DNA of 64,000 bases from NCBI RefSeq assembly GCF_001761485.1, contig NC_090773.1, positions 1,984,001 through 2,048,000 on the forward strand, given 5' to 3'. The translations under genes were made by a program, and so were the position numbers. Under the pieces are notes generated by a model. It was given only the letters and a program-made list of their open reading frames with translations, was not told the DNA's origin and searched no databases. The DNA is from Yarrowia lipolytica. Its lineage: Eukaryota > Ascomycota > Dipodascomycetes > Dipodascales. This document shows, piece after piece, positions 41,066 through 51,949 of the stretch (the first letter of the stretch is position 1; each line of letters begins with the position of its first letter).

Positions 41066-41721
41066 GGGGTTTGGTGTTGGAAATTAGGATATCTATTTGA
41101 TTAATGTAGCTTGGTTTTGGACAAGAATGCTGATTGATACATCCGGTATCACTTGTATACAACGTAGGGGGCGGTGTATGGGTGAAAATTTCGAAAGACT
41201 GAGAATCGAACTGGGAGGTTTTTAAACTCCTGAAACTGTAGTTGGTGAATGAGCCGAGGAGTATTTTAGACCGAATAATTTGGTGCAACCAGATACGCCA
41301 GGTAAACAATCTACACTACACTACATGGGACGAGGGTTGAAAAGGTGGTGACAGGGATATTGCAGATGGGATTCTCGTGATGATGAGCCGTCAGCGTCTC
41401 GGCTTGTCTTTGTGTTCAACGGCTTGTCTACGTCTGCTCGTATCCACCTGTCATGTTGGTTGTTCCATGCTTATAGGCCTGTCTGTTGGGGGCAGTAAGG
41501 TTTTGAGAAGTGTGTAGTATGGGGATGTATTATCTTGGGGTTTTGGTGGAGATATTAGTAATCTGAGAGTTTGAGGGTATTTCTGGCGGTTTGTGTATAT
41601 AAGTCCGGCTTTTTCCAAGTCGATATCTCCTTTTTTTCGTTGTTTTGGGGCCGCTTTTATTTCTTCCAGGGCTGTAGGCGAAATTCCCAATTAGGATTGC
41701 TATCAATGCACATGGAACCTT
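41066..41721. other. Intergenic PFK1 / patatin gene
   Basis: No gene. A TATATAA at 41596-41602 lies about 125-190 bp upstream of the candidate lipase start codons. Confidence 0.6.
41596..41602 (+). promoter_or_regulatory. TATA box of patatin-like gene
   Basis: TATATAA is the only clear TATA element upstream of the gene, 126 bp from the first in-frame ATG and 195 bp from the second. Confidence 0.5.
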
Positions 41722-44247
41722 ATGTATTATCGCATCATTCAGCTACACTTGACTCTGCTCTTGCAACCCAGAAAAACAACAGTTGACGAAATGCTGAAAC
41801 TCAAGTTCCGGTGGAATAAGCCGGACGACGGGCCGCGGGTCAAGCGGCAAAAGTCGCAGCAGCTGACTCTGGACTCTCCCGAGGGCTCGGAGACCAGCTC
41901 TCGCCCCGGAGGAGGATACGACAACGATCGAGACGTCAACGGCACCTTCAAGCGACCGTGGGACATCACCAAGATCCCCGGGTACAACCAGACATATGTG
42001 AATGAGGCGTCGCTGGACAAGTTTGCGGCGTATCTCAAGGAAGAAGAGGTTCCTGTGGAGTCTTCGACGCCGGTTTCGTCTGAGGAAATGCTGCCTCTGG
42101 AACCGGTCCAGAAGGAGTATATCACCTCCAAGCACGACTGGACGCCCGTCTTCTCGGTACTCAAGAACAACAACAGCGTCAATAAGCGCAAAATGTCCCA
42201 CACAGCCCTCAAGAGCGACTTCAAACACTATCTCGACATGTACGACAAGGAAGAGAAGCGACGGAGAGGCAAGAGCAAAAAAGACAAGGAGGGGTCCGAG
42301 GGGGACAAGACCAAGACCAAGGAGCCCAAAGAACTGGTGCGCAAGTCCGTTTTCTCGTCAATCTTGGGCGTTTTCAGCATCTTCTCCAAAACCAAGGACG
42401 GCCGGAAACTGAAACGAGACGAGATTGGCGAGGGAATCGGCTTCTGGCTTATGCGGTGGCCCGCGCTCTTCTTCATAGGAATGTGGCTGCTGTTTCTGAC
42501 CACAATCTACGCCTCTGTCCGAGTGCTGGTGGCAGGCTACGAAAACATTCTCACTTGGAGAGGCAAAAGAGCCAAGCTCAGAAAGGTTCTACGAGGTGCG
42601 CGCACCTACGAACAGTGGGTGCAGGCGGCCCAGGACTTGGACGTTGAGCTGGGAAACGCAGAATGGAGAGAAAACCCAAAGTTCGGCTACTATGATCACG
42701 TGACCATTTCCAAGCTCACCAAGATGGTTCGAAAGCTGCGTCTCCAAGACCAGGCGGAGGACTTATCCAACATCCTGCAGGGTTGCATCAAAAACAACTT
42801 TGCAGGCACCGAGTCGTCCACTCTGTATTCGCAGACGTATTACGGAACGAAAAAGCTGGTTGAACAGTGGAATGAGGAGCTCGGAAAGGCCGTCACATAT
42901 GTTCTGGAAAGCCCCAAGATTGACGACGAGGAGAAACGGGATCTTTTCCGGCTGTACAGCAAGAATTTCGGAAAGTCTGCTCTGTGTCTTTCTGGCGGCG
43001 GCTGTTTTGCCTACTTGCATTTTGGTATTGTTAAGGCCATGCTCGACCAGGATTTGCTGCCGCAGATCATCTCAGGAACCTCTGGAGGCGCTCTGATTGC
43101 TGCTTTAGCCTGTACACGTACCGATGAAGAGCTGCGTCAGATTTTGGTTCCGGAACTGGCCTATAAGATCACAGCCTGTTGGGAGCCATTCCCCAAGTGG
43201 GTGTTCCGATGGTGGCGCACTGGGGCTCGGTTCGATTCTGTGGACTGGGCCCGACGGTCGTGTTGGTTTACTTTGGGTGATATGACGTTCAAGGAGGCGT
43301 ACCAGCGTACAGGCCGGATTCTCAACGTGTCCACAGTCCCCGCCGACCCCCATTCGCCTGTGATTCTGTGCAACTACATCACATCTCCGGACTGTCTGAT
43401 TTGGAGCGCTCTTTTGGCCTCTGCTGCTGTCCCCGGTATTCTGAACCCCGTCATGCTTATGAACAAGACCAAAAGCGGCGACATTGTGCCCTTTTCGTTT
43501 GGTTCCAAGTGGAAGGACGGAAGTTTGCGGACCGACATTCCTGTGGATGCACTCAACACATATTTCAATGTCAACTGTTCCATTGTCTCGCAGGTGAATC
43601 CTCACATTGCGCTCTTCTTCTACGCGCCCCGAGGCACTGTGGGTCGTCCTGTGAGCCATAGAAAGGGCAAGGGATGGAGAGGAGGCTTCCTGGGGGCTGC
43701 CCTGGAGAGTATGATCAAGTTGGAGATTAGAAAGTGGCTCAAATTCATCAAGGCTGTGGAGCTATTGCCTCGGTTTGTGGACCAGGACTGGACCAATGTG
43801 TGGTTGCAGCGGTTTTCGGGGTCTGTCACTCTATGGCCAAAAATCCACCTGGCAGACTTTTGGCATATTTTGGGCGACCCGTGGCCTGAGAAAATGGAGG
43901 ACTTGTTGTATCGAGGTCAACAATGTGCCTTCCCGAAGCTTCTGTTTCTCAAGCACCGGATGAACATTGAGAAGCGGATCCGAAGCGGCCGACAGGCCAC
44001 CAGGCACCGAAAGCGCAAGCTCGAAGAGACAGATGTGTGTGATCTGGTGCGGAAGACATTTTCCGAGTCTGATCCAGACTCGGACGTCAAGCACTCCTTT
44101 GTCTTCCCGGCGCTGATGGCTCCTCGTTCTGCAGGCACCGACATTTCGTCGTCCAATTCGGACTACGACCACGAACCTCAATGGGAGATGGACGAGGGCG
44201 ATTCTTTCCTCACCGCGGACGAGGAGTATCCTACCACCATTTTATAG
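41722..44247 (+). CDS. Patatin-domain lipase, SDP1/Tgl3-5 type
   Basis: The 841-residue protein (818 if it begins at the second ATG, 41791) is a patatin-type serine hydrolase of the fungal/plant triacylglycerol lipase group (Tgl3/4/5, SDP1). From the second ATG: a charged N-tail, a hydrophobic segment at about 216-245 (LFFIGMWLLFLTTIYA) for membrane or droplet attachment, the oxyanion stretch LSGGGCFAYLHFG, the nucleophile in GTSGG (Ser431), and the catalytic Asp in DGSLRTDIP (Asp576). The family acts at lipid droplets on triacylglycerol or phospholipid. The C-tail is acidic and Ser-rich. MLKLKFRWNKP at 41791 is the more natural start; the 23 residues before it could be leader. A separate small frame (41706-41786) ends 4 bp before that ATG. 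Substrate is not evident from sequence. Confidence 0.9.
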   Translation: MYYRIIQLHLTLLLQPRKTTVDEMLKLKFRWNKPDDGPRVKRQKSQQLTLDSPEGSETSSRPGGGYDNDRDVNGTFKRPWDITKIPGYNQTYVNEASLDKFAAYLKEEEVPVESSTPVSSEEMLPLEPVQKEYITSKHDWTPVFSVLKNNNSVNKRKMSHTALKSDFKHYLDMYDKEEKRRRGKSKKDKEGSEGDKTKTKEPKELVRKSVFSSILGVFSIFSKTKDGRKLKRDEIGEGIGFWLMRWPALFFIGMWLLFLTTIYASVRVLVAGYENILTWRGKRAKLRKVLRGARTYEQWVQAAQDLDVELGNAEWRENPKFGYYDHVTISKLTKMVRKLRLQDQAEDLSNILQGCIKNNFAGTESSTLYSQTYYGTKKLVEQWNEELGKAVTYVLESPKIDDEEKRDLFRLYSKNFGKSALCLSGGGCFAYLHFGIVKAMLDQDLLPQIISGTSGGALIAALACTRTDEELRQILVPELAYKITACWEPFPKWVFRWWRTGARFDSVDWARRSCWFTLGDMTFKEAYQRTGRILNVSTVPADPHSPVILCNYITSPDCLIWSALLASAAVPGILNPVMLMNKTKSGDIVPFSFGSKWKDGSLRTDIPVDALNTYFNVNCSIVSQVNPHIALFFYAPRGTVGRPVSHRKGKGWRGGFLGAALESMIKLEIRKWLKFIKAVELLPRFVDQDWTNVWLQRFSGSVTLWPKIHLADFWHILGDPWPEKMEDLLYRGQQCAFPKLLFLKHRMNIEKRIRSGRQATRHRKRKLEETDVCDLVRKTFSESDPDSDVKHSFVFPALMAPRSAGTDISSSNSDYDHEPQWEMDEGDSFLTADEEYPTTIL

Positions 44248-45886
44248 GTCCGCCAACACTGTCATTTGAGTGACCTTAGACTTTTTATATATTGCAATTT
44301 GACCATGGTACTTCACAAGTACATACTGTACAGTACTTGATACGACAACCGTGGAGAGAGTGTTTAGGGAGTATTTTCATTGTGCAAGAGGATATTAATA
44401 CTTGCCAGCGCTTGCCGACGCTATAAATGGTATGGATGTTGGGTATCTCTCAGACTTTGTGAATAACGTTGTGTGCTTTTTAGTTGACAAAGTTTGTTGC
44501 AATTTGTTAAAGGCAAGTTGTACTGGGGTTTGTGCTGGGGGTTCATTTTCGGTGTTCCAGATATAAGAGCGATATGAGACGTATATGAGGCGAATGAGAA
44601 AAGGCGATTGCAAAAGTAAACTGCAATAATAATACATGTTGGTAATAGTATTATTTCGAGATATCGTTGATCTTGTCATTATCTGATGAGTAACATTTGT
44701 TAGATTTTTGGTTAGGCTTTGGTAGAGGTAGGAATAGCCTAGAGTAATTACTGCCTGTTACTCAGCACTGAGTACAGCAGATAGGAGGAAATAAAGTGTC
44801 GACATTGATGCTTGAGATGAGGTAATTGACACAGAAGGGTCTTTGCGAGTATTTTACTGTTCAAAAAGGACCATTGCGGCTTCCGTTTGGGTTCTCGTAT
44901 TCGGTACAGTAGATGAAAGGTTGTGTGAAAGGTGGTAAGGTCAAAGATGGTCAGAGGTGGTCAGAGGTGGTCAAAGATGGTTAAAGATGATTAAAACCGC
45001 CTGTAAAGACGAATTCAAGAGATATGGGATGTTTCTGATCAACTTCTATGTGCTCCCTTTCTCTATCACTCTCGGAGTCAATCTCCCGATCTTCTTCAAA
45101 ATGATTCTTCCAAAATGTTCTAGAACAACCCAAAAGGAGGTGATAATGGGGGAGATGTTAGATGGAATAATTGTCGTATGAGTCCAAGTCGATATTATCG
45201 TATTATCGGAATCGGCAGCGGGTTTAGATCCCCAAGATCTACTTTATATTGCCCATCAGTATACTAATTTCTGACCCTAGAAGCCCCCAAACATTTGTTG
45301 CTTTTTTTGAAAGTAAAAAAAAAATATCTTTTCAACTTTTTTTTAAAAATATTTTTTGCCAGAATCTCGAAGTAATACTTCTACCCGAACCACCTGAATT
45401 CACCAAAATACCCCCAAAACGGCCAATTTTTGCCCATTCCCTTATCTCACCTTCACTGAATCTCCTCGTCAAAAAATTAGCCAGAGACAACTTCTTGTTT
45501 TTTTTTATTTTTTTTATATATATTTTTTTTTTTATTTTTATATATTATTTATATTTAAATTTATATATTTATATTTTATATTAATCCTACTTTTTTGAAT
45601 TACATTGTCAAGTAAAATACACACAGTACACCAAGTGTTGCACCCTACAGAACAGAAGACCAATCTGAACGAACGACGAGACCATGAAAATGACTAAAAA
45701 TCACACTGTAAACTAACACCCCCCCACAAAATCCCCCCACACCAATTTCCAGGCCCCCATGGCCCCTACTTGGCCCAGTGGCAAAAATACACAACCGTAA
45801 CCCTAACCACCACATCACCACCTTTATACCTTTCAACCCCCAATGTCTTTTGTGCACAAACCCAAGTTACTCTCTCTCACATCACA
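44248..45886. other. Intergenic, 1.6 kb
   Basis: No gene. GTACATACTGTACAGTAC (44319-44336) lies 72 bp after the lipase stop. From 44,940 to 45,000 the decamer-like GGTCARAGRT is repeated five times. From about 45,490 to 45,600 the sequence is almost pure A/T. Confidence 0.6.
44935..44990 (+). repeat. Short tandem repeat GGTCAGAGGT-like, 5 copies
   Basis: Five copies of a 10-11 bp unit (GGTCARAGRTG) follow one another, the last ones as GGTTAAAGATG and GATTAAAAC. Copies drift towards A in the 3-prime direction. Confidence 0.7.
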
Positions 45887-46967
45887 ATGCTCGTCAAATT
45901 GAGAGACACAAAACGCCAACAGTGGACGGTGGACGTGGAGCCTAGCGACACGGTAGAGACGCTGAAGACCAAAAACGCCGAGGGCAAGGATTACGGCGTG
46001 GGCGACCAAAAGATGATTTACTCCGGCAAGATTCTCGCCAACACCACCTCCATCGAGTCGCTCAATCTAAAGGAGGACGCCTTCATTATTTGCATGATTA
46101 GTAAGCCTAAGGTGAAGGCCGCCGCTGCTGCTCCTGCTGCTGCCGCGCCTGTTGCCTGCTGCTCCTGCGGCCGCCGAGCCTGCTGTTGCCCCCGTCACTC
46201 CAGCAACAAGCCGGTCGGTGGCCACCCCCGGAGCCCCCACCAACAGTGGCAACGTTGTGGGCAACACAGAGACCCCCACGACCGGAGGCGCCGATGCTTC
46301 TACCACCGGCGACATTGGCGCTGAATCTGGCCCCGCCGCGTCTGCTACCGCCGCCGTCACCACCGCCATCAACAACATGGTCGACATGGGATACCCCCGA
46401 GACCAGGTGGAGGCCGCGATGCGGGCCGCCTACAACAACCCCGAGCGGGCCGTGGAGTACCTGCTCACGGGCATTCCCGATCACGTGATTGGCGAGGAGG
46501 CCGACGACGACGTGCCCGAGTCCAACACGGACACGGACCTGTTTGCTGAGGCCGTGGCGCAGCAGGGCCAAGGGGCGTCTGTGGCGCCCAACACCTCTGC
46601 GCTCGACTTTTTGCGGGACAACCCGCAGTTCATCGAGATGCGGCGGATGGTGCAGCAACAGCCCCATCTTCTGGAGCCGTTGATCCAGCAGCTGGCGGCG
46701 TCCAACCCCCAGCTGGCTGCTCTCATCACCCAGAACTCGGAGGCATTCCTGCACCTGCTAGGCGAGGGTCTGGAGGAGGGCTCTGGCGGCGTGCCCGAAG
46801 GTACCACCGAGATCCAGGTGACTCCCGAGGAGAGCGACGCTATCGAGCGTCTGGCTGCTCTGGGTTTTGAGCGAAACCTCGTCATTCAGGCGTACTTTGC
46901 CTGCGACAAGAACGAGGAAGTGACCGCCAACTATCTGTTGGAGCACGGTTATGACGACGACGAGTAA
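45887..46967 (+). CDS. RAD23: Rad23 ubiquitin receptor, reading frame interrupted
   Basis: This is the Rad23/HR23 homologue, which carries ubiquitylated proteins to the proteasome and partners Rad4 (XPC) in nucleotide excision repair. The first frame (from ATG 45887) gives a complete N-terminal ubiquitin-like domain (residues 1 to about 75) and an Ala/Pro linker. Near 46150 the frame changes by one base, and the second frame (to 46967) gives the rest: UBA1 ([18 protein letters not shown]), the XPC-binding STI1-like domain ([20 protein letters not shown]) and a C-terminal UBA2 ending YDDDE. All domains are well preserved, so the shift in the GC-rich Ala/Pro linker is probably recent or a sequence error. 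No consensus intron joins the parts. Total length about 360 matches the family (398 in yeast). Confidence 0.85.
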
Positions 46968-47836
46968 GCTGGTAGTCCATGTCCCATGGCTGGCTAGTTG
47001 GAGGAGGGGGTGGTGGGTGAAGCACGCCTCTGGCTCTGAAGCGGTCGTTCCGCGGTGGCATGGCATTGCGGCACGGCACTGATACCGCTGTACGTAACAA
47101 CAGCGGAGTGGCTCCAACCATAAATTTGTATAGTGTATGGTATTCGGTGGTTATGAGTGGGTCGGTAGGGGTAGATAGGATGGAGGTGTAGACTGCTGTA
47201 AATCGACAACCATTCATTGTTCATTCTGATAACTATGACGCAATGGTTGGCTATCGTCAGGGTTGATTGAGTAAGTAGCAACTACGTGGCAATGAGGAGA
47301 TGGCAGGACTTGGATATTGGTCTTAGTTTTAATTTGATTTAAATTAATTTTATAAATATTTCAAGCCAGTATTTTTTTCAGTATTTTTATTCTAAAAAAA
47401 TAATTGGTAAATCAATACTGATGTCTAGATTATGTGATGTCTCAAGTGAACGTCGCTTTGAGAACGATGCCGACATACCACACAAAATCTGAGTCAATAC
47501 ATGTGTTTGTTTTTTGCCCTGATTCTATTGGTGGTGATTTTGTGTCCATCAGATCAATATTTGTGGATTTGTAAGCACTGAAAGAAGGTGCAGGTTGAGA
47601 CGGTAAAGAAAACAGTTCTTTTTGACACCACGAACTCGGTTGAATGTGGCAAATTTGTAATTGGTTTCAACACCAACCCGTCGACTCAGTTCGCCACAGG
47701 AAACGTGTGGGGGTTTGGAGCCGCTTTCAAAGGATTGGTATACATTCGATATCTCTTACTGGGTGCCTTGGTAGGTTCAATCTCCCCTACATGTCATACA
47801 GTTCATTGTTCATTACAGTTCATACATCTTCAGTGC
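46968..47836. other. Convergent intergenic RAD23 / DUF2470 gene
   Basis: No gene; open frames are short and antisense to nothing. The middle (47,325-47,400) is A/T-rich. Confidence 0.6.
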
Positions 47837-48919
47837 TTACTGGTTATCAAGAGACTTGCCGAGCTTGGAGATTCTCTTAAGGGAAGGGAATCCCTCAATC
47901 ATACAGGCAATGTACCAGTAGAGCTTTGTGGGGTTGGCGACTCGGTACTTGTTGAGAATGGGCCGCATGAAGAAGAAGGACTCGAGAATGTGGATGATGA
48001 CGGTCCACTTAACAATGTCCTTTCGACGTCGCTTGATTTCGCCCATGGCCATGATGGCAATCTGGGGAATGAGGTCTCGGTCAAACGGCAGCAGGGGTCC
48101 AATGGCCTTAAGCAGCAGGTTGACGAGAATCACAAACGGCGACTTGGGGTTCTTGTAGACGAGGTTGGGGTCTGCGAGGCCCACAACGGTCCAGAGCACA
48201 GCCGCGGGGACAAGAATATCCGGGCCCGACACCCACTTGAACTCCTTGATCTGGAAGGGTGAGTAACCCCGAGCGCCAGCGGCGGTCTTGGCCATGTTGA
48301 CCAGCACCTCTCGGGCGTCGGCCAGCGAGGCGAGCTCGGGCTTGATGGGGATCGACAGGGTTCGCAGATTGAGGTGGTCCGACTCCAGCGAGTAGTTGAG
48401 CACCAGCGCCGACGAGGTAATGTCCACCAGAGTCACCGACGCAATCTGTGCCGTAGCCGTCACTCCGCCGTAGTGGTACAGGTAGTCCTTGAGCGACAGT
48501 TTGTGGTCCTGGTTCATGTGCGCGAGAATCCGGGCCTTGGTGGCCTCGTCTCGGGCGGTCGCGGCATCCACCTCCGCAGCGGGGGCGTGAGTGCTGGCCT
48601 TAAGGTCCGGTTTGGTCACAGAGCCAGAAGTGGAGGTAAACCCGGCTCCAGAAGGCACAGAGGCTCCGGAAGAGTGTCCAGAGGGAGCACCTGCGCCGGC
48701 GGATCCGCTGGTGGCATTCTTAATGGTGTTGGAGGCAGATTCCTTGGCCTCTTGCGCCTTTTCGCCCACCACATGGGCCGCCTTAAGAGCGTCAGATTTC
48801 ACCTTTTCGGCGGCGGCAGCGGCATCATGCTTCGCGGCAGCAGGTGCCTGGGCGGCCGCTTGGGCAGCAGAAGAAGGCGCGGGAGCCTTGGGGGCTTTTT
48901 TCTTATCGTTGGAAGACAT
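47837..48919 (-). CDS. DUF2470-domain membrane protein with Ala-rich N-tail
   Basis: The 360-residue protein has three parts. Residues 1-125 are Ala/Lys/Ser-rich low complexity with an amphipathic, LEA-like stretch (VKSDALKAAHVVGEKAQEA). Residues about 128-205 form a DUF2470 domain (ILAHMNQDHKLSLKDYLYHY), related to the C-terminal part of haem-utilisation and pyridoxamine-oxidase-like proteins. The C-terminal third has two to three hydrophobic helices (about 230-310) and a basic end. This architecture is widespread in ascomycetes, where it is annotated as an integral membrane protein of unknown role. The His and Asp of the HMNxDH motif suggest metal or haem contact by analogy, which is unproven. 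The start is the first ATG. I cannot assign a function. Confidence 0.8.
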   Translation of the reverse strand: MSSNDKKKAPKAPAPSSAAQAAAQAPAAAKHDAAAAAEKVKSDALKAAHVVGEKAQEAKESASNTIKNATSGSAGAGAPSGHSSGASVPSGAGFTSTSGSVTKPDLKASTHAPAAEVDAATARDEATKARILAHMNQDHKLSLKDYLYHYGGVTATAQIASVTLVDITSSALVLNYSLESDHLNLRTLSIPIKPELASLADAREVLVNMAKTAAGARGYSPFQIKEFKWVSGPDILVPAAVLWTVVGLADPNLVYKNPKSPFVILVNLLLKAIGPLLPFDRDLIPQIAIMAMGEIKRRRKDIVKWTVIIHILESFFFMRPILNKYRVANPTKLYWYIACMIEGFPSLKRISKLGKSLDNQ

Positions 48920-50432
48920 GTTGTAATGTGTAAGAGGTTAGGAAGAAAAGTAGAAACAAAGTGTAGCACAAATGACATACATGATGTAGCAACCAATGTG
49001 GTGGAGGAATCCGCAAAACGCTGAGTAATCGCCGCAATCGCTCCAAACAAAATAGCATGCCTATCTAAATGCCCTCAATGCGTATTTGCCGTTCAAAAAA
49101 ACAGCTTACTAATACCCCAAACCCCCCAAATCCACCCTCCCCCATAGTATTTAAAGTTCCACCGGTATTCACATGATATCGGGATTGTGGGGTAGACGGG
49201 GGGTCATGAATAATCTGCTCAATTGGAAGGGAAAATGCAGACTAGAGGAACCTCGGCATGCTTACTAAGTGTATTATATAAGCTACTTTCCCCTCCTGCC
49301 CCGTTGCTGCTTACTAATCGCTTTCCTCTTCGGCTGACTACGTAAAACCCCACCTCGGTACCGAATAATCACTAGAAACACACTCAACAAACACCATACA
49401 GCGTTTTGTGGTCTGATGTAGATCGGCAAGGAGACCGCTTCGAGGACGTTTTGGGCACGTCACCCAGCTGTAGATCTGGCTAACGTCATTTGCATGTGAA
49501 ACAGGGTGGTCACGTGAGTTGCGATTAAGCCAGGGTCGCTGTCAGGTCCATGCCCACTGCCCAACAGAGAGAATTAGAGTTATGCCACGTCGATTATGTA
49601 AGATTGCTTACTCATGGTTGGAACCGAAGTTTATCATCGTAAGATAACTAAACAGAAATCGAAACGCTGACTAAGCGTATATACAAGTTTGTGGTGCTGA
49701 TTAAACGAACGTCCGAAAAGTGTGCTAGTTCTTTCCCGGTGCCCCTAATGACGGTTATATTATCGCAACTTCAACAAACCACTAGTGGTGGCTCGTATTC
49801 GGTTCATATTTTCGGGCCATAGTTTCACGAGCTTTCACATGGGGATTTTCTGAAACAAGAGAAGAACGTTGACGACAATTAAATTGTTGGGTTCGTATTT
49901 ATTGCATGTTCCGAATGCACCAGAGATGAGTCTGGGGTGGAGGAGCGGTGGGGGAGTGGAGGCTATGGTGTTTTGGAGCTGTTTGATTTTTGGGGATTTT
50001 TGGGGATTTTTTAAAAAAATCGAATTTAATCGGAGAAAATTTCAAATAAATGAATTAATTTTCAGAAAAATCCAAGTTTTCCAGAATTCTAGAAAATGCA
50101 CTACTTGTAGGAGGAGTTGCAAAATGGTAACAAGAGTACTTACATCATATCAAAACCGCCACAACAAATACAGCGTCAAAAATCGGCATAACTTCGGAAC
50201 TATAGTCGCTCTTTAAGATACGGTTCAAAATGTACCTAGTGAAACCGTATAGATATGATTACTAATAACGAAGACCCAATTACGAGGGAAAGCAGCTTAG
50301 TGATATGATGTTTGGAGTATTCTGTTATTTTCAACGGTCTTTAATGTGGTTTTGGTTTGTTTTTTTAATTTTTTTTTAATTTTTTTATTTTAGTTTCACA
50401 GTATCTCGTAAAAGTGTCTTGTCTCACGTATG

Positions 50433-50708
50433 TGTTGAAGGTTAATACCCAGTGAGTAATACCTGGCTAATTCCCTCACATAATGATGAGATGTCACCAC
50501 ATAGTAATGAGGAGGGAATCAGCTGGGGTCGTAGACGAATTCCTCCTGTAGATAGTTTTATCCACTTGATCTAAAATCTTTTTCTGGGTGAATGAGCAAG
50601 CACACACCCTTGGTGTGCTACTATCGGAACGCCGTGTCCCCTAGAAGTGGGTTGTAAGTTGTTTAATTAACTATATTCACATCAATAATACTTTTATGAT
50701 CTTAAATA
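50433..50708 (+). mobile_element. Solo LTR, probably Ty3/gypsy (Tyl6-like)
   Basis: This 276-bp fossil is the second copy of the element at 5120-5393, in the opposite orientation. It starts TGTTGAAG and is flanked by a perfect 5-bp target duplication GTATG (50428-50432 and 50709-50713). No internal region remains, so it is a solo LTR. Different target duplications show that the two copies come from separate insertions. Divergence between the two is modest by eye, suggesting old but not ancient insertions. Confidence 0.8.
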
Positions 50709-51768
50709 GTATGGAGGGGGCATATTGCCAATTATTGAGGGATAAAAAAATATAAAAAAATCGCGGAGAATTTTATCTTATTAAGAGAGGGATGAGTAAG
50801 CACAAACGTGGAGTGGCTATTCCAGCGTTGCCTGACTAAGCCAACTGGTTCTATTTGATAAGTCATCTACTCCCCGAGTAGTTACAATCTCATACTCCTT
50901 GTGGCTCATCTAACCGCCATTCAGAGAGTACGAGTACATACTGTACGGTGATGAAGTGTAACTGTGAAGTGTTCATTTTGGATAAATTGACATTATTGAT
51001 CAAAAATGTAGAACTTGATGTTTGAGAATTGATAACAGGTTTGAAAAATTGGAGTGGGCTCGATCTATTCTGTTACTTTTTCATCTTTATCTATGGATTT
51101 TCTGCAATTTAGGTATTTTTCCGTATTTTCCTTATTTTTTTATTTTTATCATCAAATTTATTTATTTTTAATTTTCCTCCCCAACAACTCAGATTGGCGC
51201 TAATGTGCGTTAAGTGTAACTCTGATTAACCATGGTTGGGCGTGGGCGAAATTTCGACAATTAAACGAAATTAAAACAGAAAATGTTGAAAAAATAATAC
51301 ACATAATGAAATTGATGGAAATTGTAAAATTTTGGAAATTTTGACATTATGTGACTTATTCTTTCGGTGAACTGACTTTTATGAGTCCATGGTCATTTTC
51401 TGCTAAATTTCCATATTTTCTCTGGAGTTTTTGGTCATTATTTTCGGTCTTAAAAAAGACTTTTTCCTTTGCTGTGTACACACAAAGAGATTATTATTCA
51501 GATTGCGCAACCTTTTATGGAGAAAATAAATTAATATAAATAATGACATAAAATAATGCCGTGATTAATGAAAATGATGATATAAACATACAAAATTCTT
51601 CTGTTTATGTGATCAAAAAATTACTAAGATTTTCTATCGTCGTTTTTGTCGTTTTTGTTTTTTTTCAACTCCCTTTTAGACCGATTTTACGACGTTGTGG
51701 TTTCAACGCTTGTGCCTAAACTTTATCTAAAGTCTAATATATGACACGCCGTATGTCATGGTCACCCG

Positions 51769-51776
51769 TATAAATA
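51769..51776 (+). promoter_or_regulatory. TATA box of histidine phosphatase gene
   Basis: TATAAATA lies 174-181 bp upstream of the ATG, directly ahead of the A/C-rich leader. Confidence 0.55.
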
Positions 51777-51827
51777 AATCACCACTATTTTCCGTCTGCG
51801 TTTTTCTTTCTTCTTCCCCCACTTAAC

Positions 51828-51949
51828 CGACACGGACACAGACACAGACACGACAACGATAACGACAACGACAAGACACGAACACAGCAGACACAAACAC
51901 AACAGACACGAACACAACAGACACAAACACAACAGACACAACCACAACT
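51828..51949 (+). repeat. A/C-rich, T-poor leader with 16-bp repeats
   Basis: About 120 bp between the TATA box and the ATG contain almost no T on the plus strand. The last 65 bp are about four copies of a 15-16 bp unit (ACACAACAGACACRA). As an mRNA leader this would be unstructured and free of upstream AUGs. Confidence 0.7.

Larger units (their letters stand above)
48920..51949. other. Gene-poor region, 3 kb
   Basis: No gene is supported. It contains CACGTG at 49511, the solo LTR at 50433-50708, GAGTACATACTGTACGG near 50,931, several T-rich tracts, and the promoter and leader of the phosphatase gene at its right end. Confidence 0.65.

Noticed and set aside
41200-41230. B-box-like ATCGAACTGGGAGG, possible tRNA
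   Set aside because: T-stem does not pair and no A-box or anticodon arm is found.
45249-45584. 111-codon frame
   Set aside because: The second half is translated A/T low-complexity sequence.
47588-48262. 224-codon plus-strand frame
   Set aside because: It is antisense to the DUF2470 gene, whose frame has domains and codon bias; the plus frame has neither.
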